Shown here in pieces: positions 1-13,139 of a DNA stretch of 64,000 bases. Source of the DNA: Pleurotus djamor (Eukaryota > Basidiomycota > Agaricomycetes > Agaricales > Pleurotaceae). The translations under genes were made by a program, and so were the position numbers. The notes beneath the pieces were generated by a model. That model was not told where the DNA came from. It saw only the letters and a program-made list of their open reading frames with translations, and searched no databases. Numbering within the stretch: the stretch's first letter is position 1; each line of letters begins with the position of its first letter. The stretch is from contig JAPEVF010000022.1 of NCBI GenBank assembly GCA_029747585.1, positions 62,001 through 126,000 of the forward strand, in the 5' to 3' direction.

Positions 1-3000
1 ATTCTCTTGACTCCATTGTCCAGGAGAGCCTGGTGAATGGTGTCGACTCTCGGCTATGCTCTGTACATCCCAGTCCGGTTGCTGAGGATGCACCTGTGCA
101 ACGGGGTCCCAATTATCGGAGTGTGCCATGAATTCGACACCACGTCCATCACAGTCAGCTTCACGCCAGGCATTCGGACCAGCTGCGTTACGGCTATTAG
201 TGATGCTGCGCTTGTGGAAGTCCTCCATTCGCTGACGCCATTCAACAACCGGGAAGCGCTGAACAGCGGAACGGGCACGGAGAATGGCTCGCTCCTCTTC
301 AGACGACCTCAGCGCCATTTTTACCGTTTTTGTCAGCTGGGATAACATGTGAGACGTTGCGGTTGACTCCACGGGATACCACTGCGGAAAAGATGAGAGG
401 AAGTGATAGAAATAACAACCATGACTTACCCAGCCGGGCATTAGCCCTAAGCCGCCAAGACGACTACCAACACCAAGGGCACCTTTCCGACCAAACTCGA
501 CAGCGACCAATCCGAAAGGCTCATCTCGAGAGGGTATCAGCGCGAAGTCAGCGCCGCTGAAAAGGAACGGAGGAAGAGCTGTAAATTCGGGCTTGGAAAA
601 CACACGATCCGGGTGCATTTCCATCAACCGAGCTAACTTCTCTGCGGCAAAGCGTCCATATAGATCAATTACTGGACCCACGGCGATGAGCTGCACTGAA
701 GGCCGTTTTGCCAACCTGGGTCATAGTTAGTGCACTGTCCTTCTATATGACTCACAAACTCACAAGGAAGGCATGATGTCAGCGATGAGATCGACTCCTT
801 TTTGCTTAGACCAGCGACCGACGAAGACAAACAGGTCCGCATTTGGATCTTCTTTAATCCCAGCCCATGCTTGAGCTTGACGCTTTAGCTCTGGTCTTGC
901 AGCTTCTGCACCCATATCAATTTTGACATCTTGAGCCCTGATCGGTGTTTCGTCCAAAGCAGCAATGTCCGTGGGATCAGGGTTGGGGAGGGAATCAACA
1001 TGTTTCAGGGTCCAAAGTGCAGGGTAGCGTGCCCAACTACGTTTGCCATACTTGTCCGAAACTCCAGCAACGCCGACACTTTTCTGGTGGACGCTGATGA
1101 ATGACGCAGCGGCGTGCAAGAGGTTGAAAGTGTTCCCGAATTGAACATACTTGGTGCAATGCTCTTTACTGATGTTGAAAGCCGAGCACACTTCTTTCAT
1201 CTCCTCTTTCGTCCTGAGTGGCCACAGACCCTGGAACTCGGCGTTGTGTAAGGAAAGGCAGACGGGGATGACCTTGGGCAAGAGATATATGGGAGCGAGG
1301 GCACCATGGTAGTCGTTGATGTGGTAAATATCAATAGTTGGGTGGCGTCGAATTGTCGCCGCGATAGCCTGGTTCCAAGTTGAGTAGAAGATCGCAGAGC
1401 TCAAGTCGTCCATGCGAGCCGGGTAAGGATCCGATTTGGTCTGAGCACGGAATACCGGGCTGTCGAGGATAACGTATGTGATGTTGTCCAAGACGTGTGT
1501 CTCAACTTCAATGAGGTAGGGTTCCCCGAAGATCGTGACTTCAATGGGATCAGCCGGTTCTCCAGCAGGGTAGTCGAGATCCTTAACCTTTGGGACGACC
1601 CAAACGAGATCAACATCCGTCATGGCCTTCCCCATCAAGCTCGACATCACGCCTAAGCCACCAATTTTGACCTTCATGGACCAATCGATGATTTCATACT
1701 CCAAAGTCGCAATGAGGACCTTTCTTCGCTTCTCCCTAATTTCGGGCCAACCGATCATCTCAGTGTTATGCTTGTGACCGAAAAGCTTTTCCGAGATGGG
1801 AGTGGGGTTCTTGAGTTCTGATACGGACTTGTTTCCGAAGGCACCAAAGATCGGTAGGTAATTGTTGTGATGAGTTTTCGCTTTGACTCCAAATTGATTG
1901 TACTTGATCCCATAGAACGACCACATAAAGACCACGACGGCAAGCGTTCCGCTGATGAGAGGAATCGAGAGAAGAAGGGCATACATGACGGCACCAACGG
2001 ATGCTTGCCCACGAGGTTCGAGTGTCCAGCTCATGGTAGCATCGTCAACGATCAAGGACCAGGCGAGATGGGGGCTGGGTGGCGCTGACATGTTCAGGTA
2101 GTTGGCGGCCACAGTGTTTGGGGGAAGCCTATCCAAGACACCATCACCGTCACCATCACCGTAGTAGTAGTCGTCATAACCCCAAACGTTGAGCTGAACG
2201 TAGGTGGGCCAGCTAGCCATGATTTCAAGTTCCCATTTTCCATCGCCGGTCTGGACCATTTCAGATGGAATTCCACGGTCGAAACCCCAGTTATTGAAAG
2301 GACCGCGAGCCAAGAGCTGAGGCATGCGGCGATTAGGCCCCGAATATCCATGATCAGCATGAACGGCAGCACTTGTGGAGAGTGTAGCACGACTCCAATC
2401 TAGAGGATGTGAGCAATGAGGGCATCCTTCAAGCAATATGAACTCACATTGAACCATGATATGTGACCCAGGCCACCAACTATCCGAATTTCGGAACACT
2501 CCTGCATCAATGGCGGTCACGTCTTCCCAGTCTTCCCACTTGGTCCAATTTCGTCCGAAATTCGCAGAATATCTGAATTTATCGGCGCCGAACGCTTTAT
2601 GCCGGAAGTAGTATTTCCCATTTGAAAAGGAGAACGCGGAATGATCGTAGTCGTTGTTCGGGTGTACCATAATGTTGTCCGCCAAACCTTTCCTAATCAT
2701 CAAATGATCCACAGCCTGGGATGATCGTGTCAGACATCGGCACATCGAGAAGGCAGTGGGAATGGAAGACTTACGCCTGTAGTAGCCTTGCCTCCTTCGA
2801 CCGAAGGATTATCTACTGTGATCACTAAGACTCCGTCTGAAACATCCTGAATTGTGGCGGTAAAGCTCCAAGATGATGGGGAGACGCCAGGTATTTTAGG
2901 TGCCTCTCCGGTCATCTTCGTACATTTCACGGAATCTTCGACGATAGATGGTTGTCGGCCTATTCCTGAAGACGAAATGTTGAATGACATGCTATTCTTC

Positions 3001-5603
3001 ACACTATCGCAGTTCATTTCGACATTGAACTCGAAGGTTACATTGACATTCGTTGCATTGGATTGTCCGTCGGCCACCAAGATACGATGGTCATGACCCG
3101 GGGTAAACTTGGACATCTGTGGCAAGGGCTGTGTCCATATTTCCTGCGGGACAAGGGCCTTGAACGCGTATGGCTCCATAGTGAGGTGTGAAAGACAGCC
3201 TTGCCAAGGCGCCTGACTATCGTTATGGAACGAGGTGAGCGAATCGGAGAGGGTGTAAGACTCATAGGGAGCGAATAGGTTCTTGACAACGGTGCCAGAC
3301 TCGTAGGGCGANGAGATCCATAGGGTGTCCTTGCAATCAAAATCGTAAGACTTCGTGACGTTTTCATTNGTGAAAAGTAGCCAAATCTGGTCTTGGAACT
3401 CCCCATTTAGCGTCTGAACACCGGGGATACCAGCTCTAGAGATGGACCAAAGGCCGATTTCAGTCTCCGTATGATTNGATCCTTCGCGTTCNATCTGATA
3501 NGTCCAATTTCCTCGCTGTACCAGGTTAAANCCATCCTGTAGGGAGCCGTAGATGGTTCGCAGGTGATAGAACTGAGAAAACATGCGNCGNGCTTCTGCG
3601 GTAGGATCGAAATGGTCCAGCGAATTCCAATCATCGTGACAGCCTATCAGNGCTCTGTCGAGGGGAAAGTTAAAATACTGTTCGGATCCAAGGGTGTAGC
3701 AACCATGGCGCTGCCATGCAACGTTACTGCTCATCGCTTGGCGTCTAGAAGGGTGCGATTCAGACGGACGGAAACANTAGAGGAANNTGGTTATATGCAC
3801 CCGTATAGATAGTTACTTGCACCTGAGTCGTAAAGGTAGAAATTTTGCTCTTCGCCGTAGTAGAGCTAATGGTGAAAGTAAGCATATGGTCGCATGCATT
3901 GGTAAGGGAAACCCGTACGAGAGGTATGCCTGGCATGATCAGACTGGTGATGAAGGTTGCCAGAACACTCTTTTGCGTTCCGCTTTGGAGACTGGGCCAC
4001 CGGAAAACGTCAAAGTTACTTGTACCGAACATGTGACGAGGGTCTACTTGACCGGTTGCAGGATTGAGGAAATCGTTGTTGACGAACATTTGGTTCCAGG
4101 CCGTGACAAAATTGACGTCGATGTCGAAGGCAACTTGAAGATTTCCNTCCATACCGAGAAAACGAGTCAATGCGCGGTAGATAGAGTAATGGAACGCGAC
4201 GGAGTCCAANCCATTCTTTGGATGNGGNCGGAGGAAGTACTGGTTCATATCTTGAGTCACGTTTGCAGCCGCAAGGAAGCCAGGTGGTAGCTGGGTTGGA
4301 GTGCGGCCTCGTCCCCTTCCAANNAATGAGCACGGTCTTCGCATTGATCGANAATAGCTTACAGATATAGCGAGCCGAATCTATCCCCTCCAGTGACTTC
4401 NCCAGGAATGAAAAAGTTTTTCTTCCCGAGGTCAGCGGCGCATGCCCNCGTACTTGATGCCCACTCTGCCAATGCATCTAATGTGACCTGCGTGGCCTTG
4501 TCGACCCGGATGGCATCTATATCGAGTGCCTTGATAGCCATACAAGAGAATGTTTTGAGCTTGGCCATGACGTCAGGCTTCCATTCCCTGAGCCTATCCT
4601 GAACGGAGGCAAATTTAGCAAGTTGCCGTTGCCAGTCAGGGTGAACACCAAAGGCTTCCATGTCGCCATACTGGTCGAAGTCGGATTTCAAGCAGCCGTT
4701 CGTTTCCACGTCTACGACTGTACCGTCATCCTGCCAAAAATGAGGGAGCGTGCANTGAGGATCCCGTTCGTTCTTGACCTATTGANANTTATGAAGANCG
4801 TTCAATGGCGGNAAAGAAGGACNNNCTCACATCAAAGTCNCGATATTCGGTGAAATTCCACGGTGTATAATGGNCAGACTTCCACGCGACTGNATATTCG
4901 TTGANATCGAAAGGCGTGCTTGTGTTCATGAAGCTAAAAGACATGTGAGAATGGTGCACGTNCATTNTGANGCAGGACATNTACCCTTGAAATCCAAGCA
5001 NATCGCCCATTGTGCCNACGGTAAAATCGGCCATGATNTACATGCCGCGCGCATGTATGTGGTCAATGACCCCTCGCCATTCGTCTAAAGTTCCCCAATG
5101 AGGGTCGGTAACGGTGAAATCCAACGGAGAGTAACCTATATTGAAAAATCAAATTTCCGGATGACGACATGAAGGCCATGAGGCGAAGAACTCTTACTGT
5201 CAGCCTGCCAGGGCATATTTAAAAAAGGTGTTCCCGAAATGAAAATGACCTTGACCCCCATCCCCTGCAGGTAGTCTAGGCGAGCGTCCAGGCCTCGCAA
5301 GTCCCCGCCAAAGCGTANTTGCGTCTCCCGCCAGTCACTCTCGAACATGGTTCCGAAAAAGTCGTTGTTTGTTGGGTCGCCATCGGCGAACTTGTCCAGT
5401 AGAATTGTATACACGGGGAGAGACCGCCAGTTCTCGGGAGAAGGGGTGTATGTAGAATTTGCGCGTTGTGCTTTGTATTCCAGAGGGGACTGGGCATCTT
5501 TGTTGATGTTAATATTGTAATCGACAAGGTCATCGCGGTATGGCGAGGCGAAGACTAGTGAAGCAAGGGAGTGGAAGGCGAGGAGGGCGGATTTACACCG
5601 CAT
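1..5603 (-). CDS. AGS1: Cell-wall alpha-1,3-glucan synthase, N-terminal two thirds (3' end outside window)
   Basis: Makes cell-wall alpha-1,3-glucan at the plasma membrane. Seen: a signal peptide right after the ATG at 5603 (an upstream in-frame codon is GTG, not ATG), then an extracellular GH13 amylase-like domain beginning near residue 50 ([10 protein letters not shown]; nucleophile-type motif AIRVDKAT near 4515). A Ca-binding-like loop [14 protein letters not shown] lies near 2150. One membrane helix ([14 protein letters not shown] onward) lies near 1920-2000. It is followed by the cytosolic GT5 glycogen-synthase-like domain with the KIGGLGVM donor-site motif near 1660 and [19 protein letters not shown] near 500. 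Family members are about 2,400 residues; the remaining GT5 sequence and the C-terminal multi-pass exporter lie beyond base 1. Several short introns split the gene. It contains many Ns between 3300 and 5350; those I checked are at third codon positions. It is divergent from STE11 across about 1.06 kb. Very confident about the family. Confidence 0.95.
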
Positions 5604-6662
5604 CACCGCGAGAAACAGCGACGGGGAGGCAACAAGAGAGCGAGATGATGGTGGTGGGTGAAAGGAATGGAAGGGGAGAAATGGCAGCAGTAAGAGGGAA
5701 TCGCGATGCCGATATTAATATATAGGAGAGGCCGATCGGCGGCAGGCGAGTCAAACAGCCTCGTNTGCAAGCTCAAGCTCAGCCAAAGTTTGATAAGAGA
5801 CTCTGAACAAATAGCAACTGTCTCTCCCAGATGAATCAAGTCANGACTGGAGGACACAGANACACCATTTCTGACAGTCAGCGCGCCGAGGTGTCAAAGG
5901 CGAGCGGGAAAAGTTACATGGAAAAATCATTGCANCAGAAGCTCAGAACCCACGAGATAAGGATANNTNNGCAGCAAAGGAACTTTTATTCGAGGCACAA
6001 TCAAGGTTCTTCGTCGCCATGGGTCACTGTGAGCTACGCGAGAGAGCGTGCATAGGCGAAAGAACAAAGGGCCGTCGCGTCCGCACGGGAGGCGCGATGC
6101 CTGAGAGTCAGACCAGAGACCCGGGCGTTCCACGTGCATCCTACGAGTTTCTTCCTCCATTTGATGCGTCCCTGGAGATCTCAGCACACCTGGGTCCGCA
6201 CGGATGGGTGATGCGAAGAGCGAGGATCTCTCAATCCTATGCTGCAGAGGTGTCAGTACCACTTACTCGTAACCCTCCAGGTTGCCGGCCCTGACATCGC
6301 CTGACACCCATAACATCACGTGACGCTGAAACAATTGGACAAGCGCCCAGCGCGCTCTGTCCTCGACATTGCTACCGTCAATCAAGCCAACGGCTTCCTC
6401 CTCAATCACCATCATCGTCTGGCGTAAAGCCTGTCACCCACTTCTGAATGCTCGATTCTTGCTAGGACTTCCTCGCCCGCTGCGCTTTCCCTCCACTTGG
6501 GCCGCTTTCCGTTTTCCCAAGGTACCTTTTCCGGCTTAGATATGTTGTTTCTCCCACTCAAGTTAGCCATCCTGTTTCAAGGCTGCTCAGCTTTCATTGA
6601 CGTTGCAATAACATTATTTCTCTCCCCCCACCTCGTTTCTTCTTCGCGATACCACCGGGAAC
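5604..6662. promoter_or_regulatory. Divergent promoter region between glucan synthase and STE11
   Basis: This is 1,059 bases without a convincing gene; the short reading frames here have no recognisable domain. A TATA-like stretch (tattaatatatagg, about 5713-5726) lies about 110 bases upstream of the glucan synthase ATG. Two CACGTG E-box cores are visible, one near 6130 and one inside the palindrome TCACGTGA at 6316-6323. This is the only long divergent spacer in the window, which fits two genes expected to be regulated. The regulatory role is inference. Confidence 0.5.
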
Positions 6663-9600
6663 ATGTCAGCAATGGCTATCAACGGTAATTTCTACCTTGA
6701 CAGTGTTCAGCCTGGCTCAAAGCCTTCATCACCTGCATCCCCGTCTTCTTCGTTCCAAAACCAACAGACTGTGAATAACCGCTCCTTCTTGAACTACAAT
6801 GGCTCCTCTGTGCGTGGCCAGACATCTCCGTTCCCAGCGACGCCCACTTCAAGCCAAATGAGTCCGCCACTGGAGCCCCCTCCAGGCGTTTCTTACCTTG
6901 ATTTCATTCGTACTTGGACCGATTCCCACGTTTTCCGCTGGCTTACGGACATCAAATGTGGTAGCCAAGCAAGCACTTTCAAAGCAAATGACATTCGGGG
7001 CGATATTTTNCTNGAGCTGGATCANAACACNCTCAAAGAAATGGGNATTGCAAGCATAGGCGACAGGCTCAGAATTGTCAACGCTGTCAAGACACTACGA
7101 CAGAAGGCTTCCACAAAGGCTGCTATCCCTGAAACGAGTCGTGCTCGAGACTACGCACATGATACCNTCTCGCCACCATCTCATCANGGCGCCGCNTCAC
7201 CCCCCAACAAACGCGGGGCGGGTCGCAATCTTCGACCGGCCCCTCTCATTCTTGGGGGTAATCCTAANCGTGGCGACCTTCCTGGGTTAGTTCGGGAGGC
7301 ACCTGATTCAGCGAGGTCCCTTGCAAATGTCTCGAGGCCGTTGCCCAATCAACCCAACCCAATGAGTAATTCAAATGGCAGCAATTTGACAACCAACACC
7401 CCGACATCACACGGCCCCAGTCATCGTTCCAATCTGCCACCTCTTCCNCCTCCNCCTCGGTCTCAACCTCCACCCCCACCTCCCGGTCGCCAAACTGCCC
7501 GCACCTTACCCACGAATGGTTCTAACAANCCCGGCCGCAAGACACCTACCCAAGAGGTCCCTGCTTTCGCGACACAAGCTCTCCCTCCCGCGCCCCATTC
7601 GCAGGCTCAGAATCCCGCTCTACTTACACCTTCATCGTCTTCCAATTGGTCTGGGTTCCACTTGCCAGCGGATCCACGGCAGGGNAACCCTAGTAAGTCA
7701 ACGCCTCGATCAACATCTCCTCTTCAAGCTCGCCCTAGTCCTCATGGAAGGCAAATAATGCAATCGCAACACGGCAGAAATGTCTCCCTTGGCACCAATT
7801 CACCTGTTTCCTTAGGATCCAAACTTCCGCCCCGACCCTCTACATCATCTAATAGTCATCCTTACGCTACTGCCTCAGCTTTGCAGGCTCCCCCTTCAGC
7901 CCAACCATATAACCTTTCACCTATCGCAGAGTCCTTCATCTCGCAACATAGCTCCGGTACTCCATCTCCACCTACTGGACCCTACTCTGTCGGTCGCGGT
8001 CCATTTAACCCCAGCGTAGCCTCTCACTCCAACTCCCCATCTCTTGACGATCTACGCAAGAAATTTGTCAAGTTTTCGCTGCCAGAGGAAGGTCATTCTT
8101 GTACNATTGATCCATCAACGTGTGTCGGTGGTGTAGAGCTACTCGAGAAGGTTTTGAAGAAGTTTGGCAAGTCACGGAGTGGTGAACCTGATCCCTCCGT
8201 CGATCATGTTCAAACTATCGGAGGTGGGTTGATCGTGGATGGCTGGGGCGTTTTCCTCGACTGGGGACAAGGCGATGGAGCTGGTCAGTCTTTCTTCGTC
8301 AATAAGCTCCCTGATACTAAGCGTATCTATATCATCAGGGGAGCCACTCACTGAAGCTCAAATTTGTGCCATTTGTCATGGGTCACCCGATAATGCCGCT
8401 CGCGAAAACGGCCTTACCCTCAAGAGGGTGACCAGGCCTCGCTATCTCACCTCTGGGACGACTCCAACTGCAACCAAACGAGCTAGTTCNATAAGTATCT
8501 TGAGCGGCTTGGGAGTCCACGATCCAGAAAGGGCGCTCGATCCGCCTTCACCCACCCAACAAGAGCGTTACAGTCCTGCGCCGCAAAGCAGTAAGCGTCC
8601 GAATAAGTTGCGAAACTTCTTCGGTCAGCGACCTCCAAGCGANCTTATCACCACTCACTTGACTGAGTATTTCCCNTTCACGGAGAAGAAGGTGTTGGAG
8701 CGTACTGCTCGACATAGCATGATGCGNGCNGGAACGTTGTCNAAACGAGATAGCTCCGCNTCTTTCATACCCCCTTTGCCATCAAGATTCAGCGTCAGNA
8801 CACAAGGTTCACGACGAATGTCTTCATCCCCGAGAGCCTCNATCATCTCCAATGCACCTCCCATGTTACCCGACAAAGAATCNTCACCAAGGTCTGCGTT
8901 CGAAGACATCCCGAGAGTTTCTNTGTCGACCGAAGATGGNGCCTCNGTGGTCATTCAACCTGCNGATGCAATCCAAATCTCAGAACCCTCTGGATCCCCG
9001 TCGCAACCCCAGCTATTACCCCCAATACCCTTCCCATCAGANTCACTTTCCCAGTCCATGGAAAGTCTGACGAGTCCATCACGTCCATCNCGTCCNGCTT
9101 CACGCACGATGTCCAACGCTTCTAGGCGAATGAGTTTCATGACTGAGCTCCGAAGCAAGCGTGATCGTTCTGACACTGCCAGNATGATGACTGTTGACCA
9201 AATCACTGTTGAAGTGGAAAGTCGCAGGGATAGCGATCTCGTTGATAGTACTACTGACAATGAGGATTGGCTGAAGGTCGAGTCNGAGGAGGAGCCACTA
9301 GAACCTTCCGAGGAAAGTACACTNGAAGTTGAGGACATAGTCGAAGATGCGGAGAGTGATACCTTACAAGACGAAGAGTCGGATGATGACGAACTTGGCA
9401 AGCCCNTTCGTTCTCAGGATGGTCAGTAACCTTTGTCTATGAAATCTCCATGGCTCAATCTTGCTTTCTAGGTGCTAAGTGGATCAAGGGTGCACTCATT
9501 GGCTCCGGATCGTTTGGAAAGGTTTACCTTGGAATGGCTGCTTCAAGTGGTCTTTTGATGGCTGTCAAACAAGTTGAACTGCCGACAGGGTCTGCACCTA

Positions 9601-10487
9601 ACGAAGAACGCAAGAAGAGCATGCTCAGTGCCCTCGAGCGCGAAATCGAACTTTTGAAGGATTTGCAACATGAGAACATCGTCCAATATCTGTGTAAGCT
9701 CGTACCTCTAGGCACATGTTGCCATCTCGACTGATCTTAAAATAGATTCCTCTGTTGATGATGAATTCCTCAACATCTTCTTGGAGTACGTTCCTGGAGG
9801 TTCTGTATCTGCTTTACTGCGGAACTACGGCGCGTTCGAGGAGCCGCTTGTACGGAATTTCGTTCGTCAAATTCTCCAAGGCTTGAACTACCTTCACGAA
9901 CGGGATATCATCCACCGTGATATCAAGGGTGCAAACATTCTGGTTGATAACAAGGGCGGCATCAAAATTTCCGACTTTGGTATCTCAAAGAAAGTGGAAG
10001 ACAGTAAGACCTCCTTACCATTCACAACGATTCAGGCCTAATGATGATGTAGACCTCCTCACAGGCGGTAACAGGATGCATCGACCTTCTCTCCAAGGAT
10101 CTGTTTTCTGGATGGCCCCCGAGGTTGTCAAACAGACTGGTCANACCCACAAAGCCGACATATGGAGTGTGGGNTGTTTAGTTGTGGAGATGTTGACTGG
10201 GGAACATCCATGGGCCCAATTGAGTCAGATGCAGGCCATCTTCAAGGTCAGATTCCCAGGNAAAAACATGTTCGTGTCTAATCNCTTTTCACCCACAGAT
10301 TGGCTCCATGGCGAAACCTACCATCCCCTCTGATATTTCGGCAGAGGCCCAAGACTTCCTGGCGCGAACCTTTGAGATTGATCATGAAGCGCGTCCCTCA
10401 GCGTCGGAGCTTCTTCAACATCATTGGCTNTCAACNAAGAAGTCAAAACACGCNCCGAAGTCAACCCCCCTTGATGTNTCTTCCTAG
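6663..10487 (+). CDS. STE11: Ste11-type MAP kinase kinase kinase (SAM - RA - kinase)
   Basis: MAPKKK of the pheromone, filamentation and stress MAPK cascades; it phosphorylates a Ste7-type MAPKK. Seen in order: a Ser/Pro-rich start; a SAM domain near residues 90-155 ([17 protein letters not shown] ... [11 protein letters not shown]) that in relatives binds Ste50; a long Pro/Ser linker with a polyproline tract near 7440-7490; an RA-like Ras-association domain near residues 460-560 ([15 protein letters not shown] ... [11 protein letters not shown]); an acidic Ser-rich linker; and the kinase domain from 9480. Kinase landmarks are [11 protein letters not shown] (Gly loop), MAVKQVE (Lys), [10 protein letters not shown] (catalytic loop), SDFGIS (Mg) and [11 protein letters not shown] (activation segment). 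Splicing joins [11 protein letters not shown] to the RMHRPSLQG exon. The stop is TAG at 10485-10487. It converges on TRM1 with 154 bases between stops. Rich in Ns at wobble positions. Confidence 0.95.
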
Positions 10488-10641
10488 CTACATATTATCC
10501 TTACCTTCAAGTTTCACTTGGGACTATTTGTGTACTTAGACCACGATTCGACGGAGCATTTTGTACGACATGACATGTATTCAGGATACCTTCCTAGGTT
10601 GGCCCCTTTCGTATAGGGAGACCCTCTTAGGATATGCTATA

Positions 10642-12924
10642 CTATTCTTCATCTTCCCGCTTGCGCTTGGGTTTGGAGACGGCCTTCGGTGCAGGGCCCC
10701 AGTTTGGCGTTGGATTCTGTTGATATCGCACAAGTTTCACCTTGGATGCAGGCGTAACGGAGTCCGGGTGACGTTTAAAGTTGGCAGCGGATCTGCGTAG
10801 GGGGTACTACTAAGTACCTGAAAACAAACATATGATAGGGACGCGCACCGAGCTTTCTTTTCAAGGAGTTTTTTTTGTTGGAGATGTATCAGATACGTTC
10901 TCCATTTTGACAGGATGGANTTCAACCCAAGAACGATATATGTCGTGTAACTCGTCTCGCGTTGCTGTCGTTTTTAACGATCCTGGGCAAGCATGGGATC
11001 GAGATATTTTATGACCAGCATGGAGGAGTGCAGACCTGTCGAGACGTTAGCTTCGGTGATAAAGGTTATGTGACATTGACATACGCGATGTCTTCCAAAG
11101 GTGGACTAATGCAATGGAAATAACTAGCAATTTTTGACGGGGTGAAAAAGAAAGGANCATCAAGTTCCTGTAATCAATGAGGCCCAGACCAGATTGNTAT
11201 GCCCAAAGCACGCGCACCTCCTTGGCCATGGACAACATGCCTTTCATCCGAGTAGCAGTGCCGTACTTGCTTTCGTTTGCTTCAAGATGTTCAAGTACCT
11301 TTTGGACAAANGATGGGTCATGGATAGCACTAGACCACATCGGTCCAGCTATCTGAAAGAAGGTCGGAAGATGAAAGAGGATACGGTGACGGAGGCCTAC
11401 GTGTAATATTGAGTCACATTCGGGACATCTGTTAGACACAGGCGGCCCAGAATGGGTCTTGAAGAGATAGTTTTTGTTGCCTGACGGTTGATGAACCTTC
11501 TCGACAACCCTTCCAAGAGGTTGCTCATAGAAGGACTGGCAGCCCGTACATATGTAGTACATCGACGTTTTGCTACCCAGTGTCTAAGCATAACGTCATC
11601 ACTAAGGAATATTGACTCACGAGGCTGTCTTCTTCACTTCCAACGGGGCTGATTTGACTCTTACGAAGAGGCGCACATAGAAATCGATCGAAAGAGACAA
11701 CAGTGGTTCTATGTAGCGTCCGTACCGACCTGCGGACGTCGAAATACTGTTGAGGACGAGACGAAGTGCCTGAACAAAAGAATGAGACGGGCCTCTGAGA
11801 TTTAGTATATCAACAAACAGCTTCGTGGCAGTATTCTGCTTTCACCGGTATGCCTCCATAATTAGAGAAGCTAAAAATGGTCGGTATAAAATAGTGGCAT
11901 ATCAAAACTTTTGGCGTACCATTTCTCCGGATAGTTGGTGGTTGCAAGAACGGCTAGGTCAGTACAAGTGATGCATAGTAGCCCTGCGTTTAAAGAAGTC
12001 ATTCGCCTATCTCACTCAGAGGCTTCAGATACCCATACCATTATCATTTATGCATTGCACGGCTGCGTCTATGAATGGTGCCGCTGTTCCGTATGGATCA
12101 AGATCAACGACGTCGACTCGGGACTTGTCGGCGCGATGGTTATACATCAGTGCACTTTCCAATACATGGATCAGTTTTACTCAAGAAACCCGCTCAAGGT
12201 GCTCACCATGCGTCACCTTCGTTAATACGGACCTTCCCTGGTTCGGTCTGAGAGGTAGCCTCGTCTATATGTTCTCCTAAGCCATTCAGGTCAACATTCC
12301 TCTTGATGGCCTCAACCGCGGAGGGAGATAGATCGTTAGCAATAACATATCTGACGTTTGCTTTGTCGGTCATATCAGAAGTACGGTGAAACCGTGAACT
12401 GACCTGAGAAGGGGGATTTCATGGGCATATCTTATGGAACGTAGGCCAGTAGCTGAGAGTGCTTCCAGAAGGGTGAATTTGTAGGGCGTATAGGCGAGCT
12501 GGAGATGTATTAGAGAAGAATAGATGCTTGAAGAGAGAACAATATACTTCTTTCTGGGGTGGTGTATCTGTTGCTTCAGCGCTAGACTCTGCAGGGGGTG
12601 GCTCGGCTAGGTTTGCATCGTCAGATAGTTGGTGCTAGGCCCTGAATATGGCCCCGAACGCATCTGTTACAAGGGAGTTGGCTCACTGCGTAGTTTCTTG
12701 GCCGACGCTTTTTGTTTGCGCGTTTGCGATTCCCGCCACCGGGCTTCCTTCGTCTTATCCAGTCCCTCGCTCCATACGCGTATACAGGCAATACTGAGGT
12801 CCCGATTGAATTCTTGAACTGGATTTAAAAACGCTTCATTGGAATCCGGAAGAAGGATATGAGTATGATTTTCCGTGTGCAACTTGAAGCCAGGTGGAAC
12901 GACTATTGAGCTCTGTTCTGCCAT
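10642..12924 (-). CDS. TRM1: tRNA (guanine26-N2)-dimethyltransferase
   Basis: Uses S-adenosylmethionine to dimethylate G26 at the D-arm/anticodon-arm junction of cytosolic and mitochondrial tRNAs. Seen: the N-terminal family signature [12 protein letters not shown] (about 12800); the SAM-site region [18 protein letters not shown] (about 12310-12360); [16 protein letters not shown] (about 12080); the catalytic-region [10 protein letters not shown] (about 11950); a C-terminal zinc-like CTGC ... CPEC pair (about 11545 and 11425); and a basic tail [10 protein letters not shown] ending in TAG at 10642-10644. The first ATG is at 12924. The frame stays open for 45 more codons upstream without any ATG and reads as a mitochondrial-type presequence (see findings). 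The last intron boundary near 10800-10870 is ambiguous because of an A-run. Divergent from the permease at 13140. Confidence 0.94.
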
Positions 12925-13139
12925 TCTTTTCAGACTCGAGGAATGCAGAAAGCGCACGAAGCTGCTCGAAGCAGAGCGAGGGCCCAAAGGCGCGATAATC
13001 CGCAGAAAAAGGCGAGGAATAATTTTGGAAGCTTGAACCGTATTGAGGAGGTTTAGCGCTCAAATGCATCTCGGCGCCAACGCGCATATCGTTTTCGGTG
13101 ACAATTACTTTTGCATCCATTGCCAACTTCCACCTCTCC

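Noticed and set aside
6019..6294. Frames on both strands in the STE11 upstream region
   Set aside because: Short, mutually overlapping and without domain content; more likely promoter sequence.
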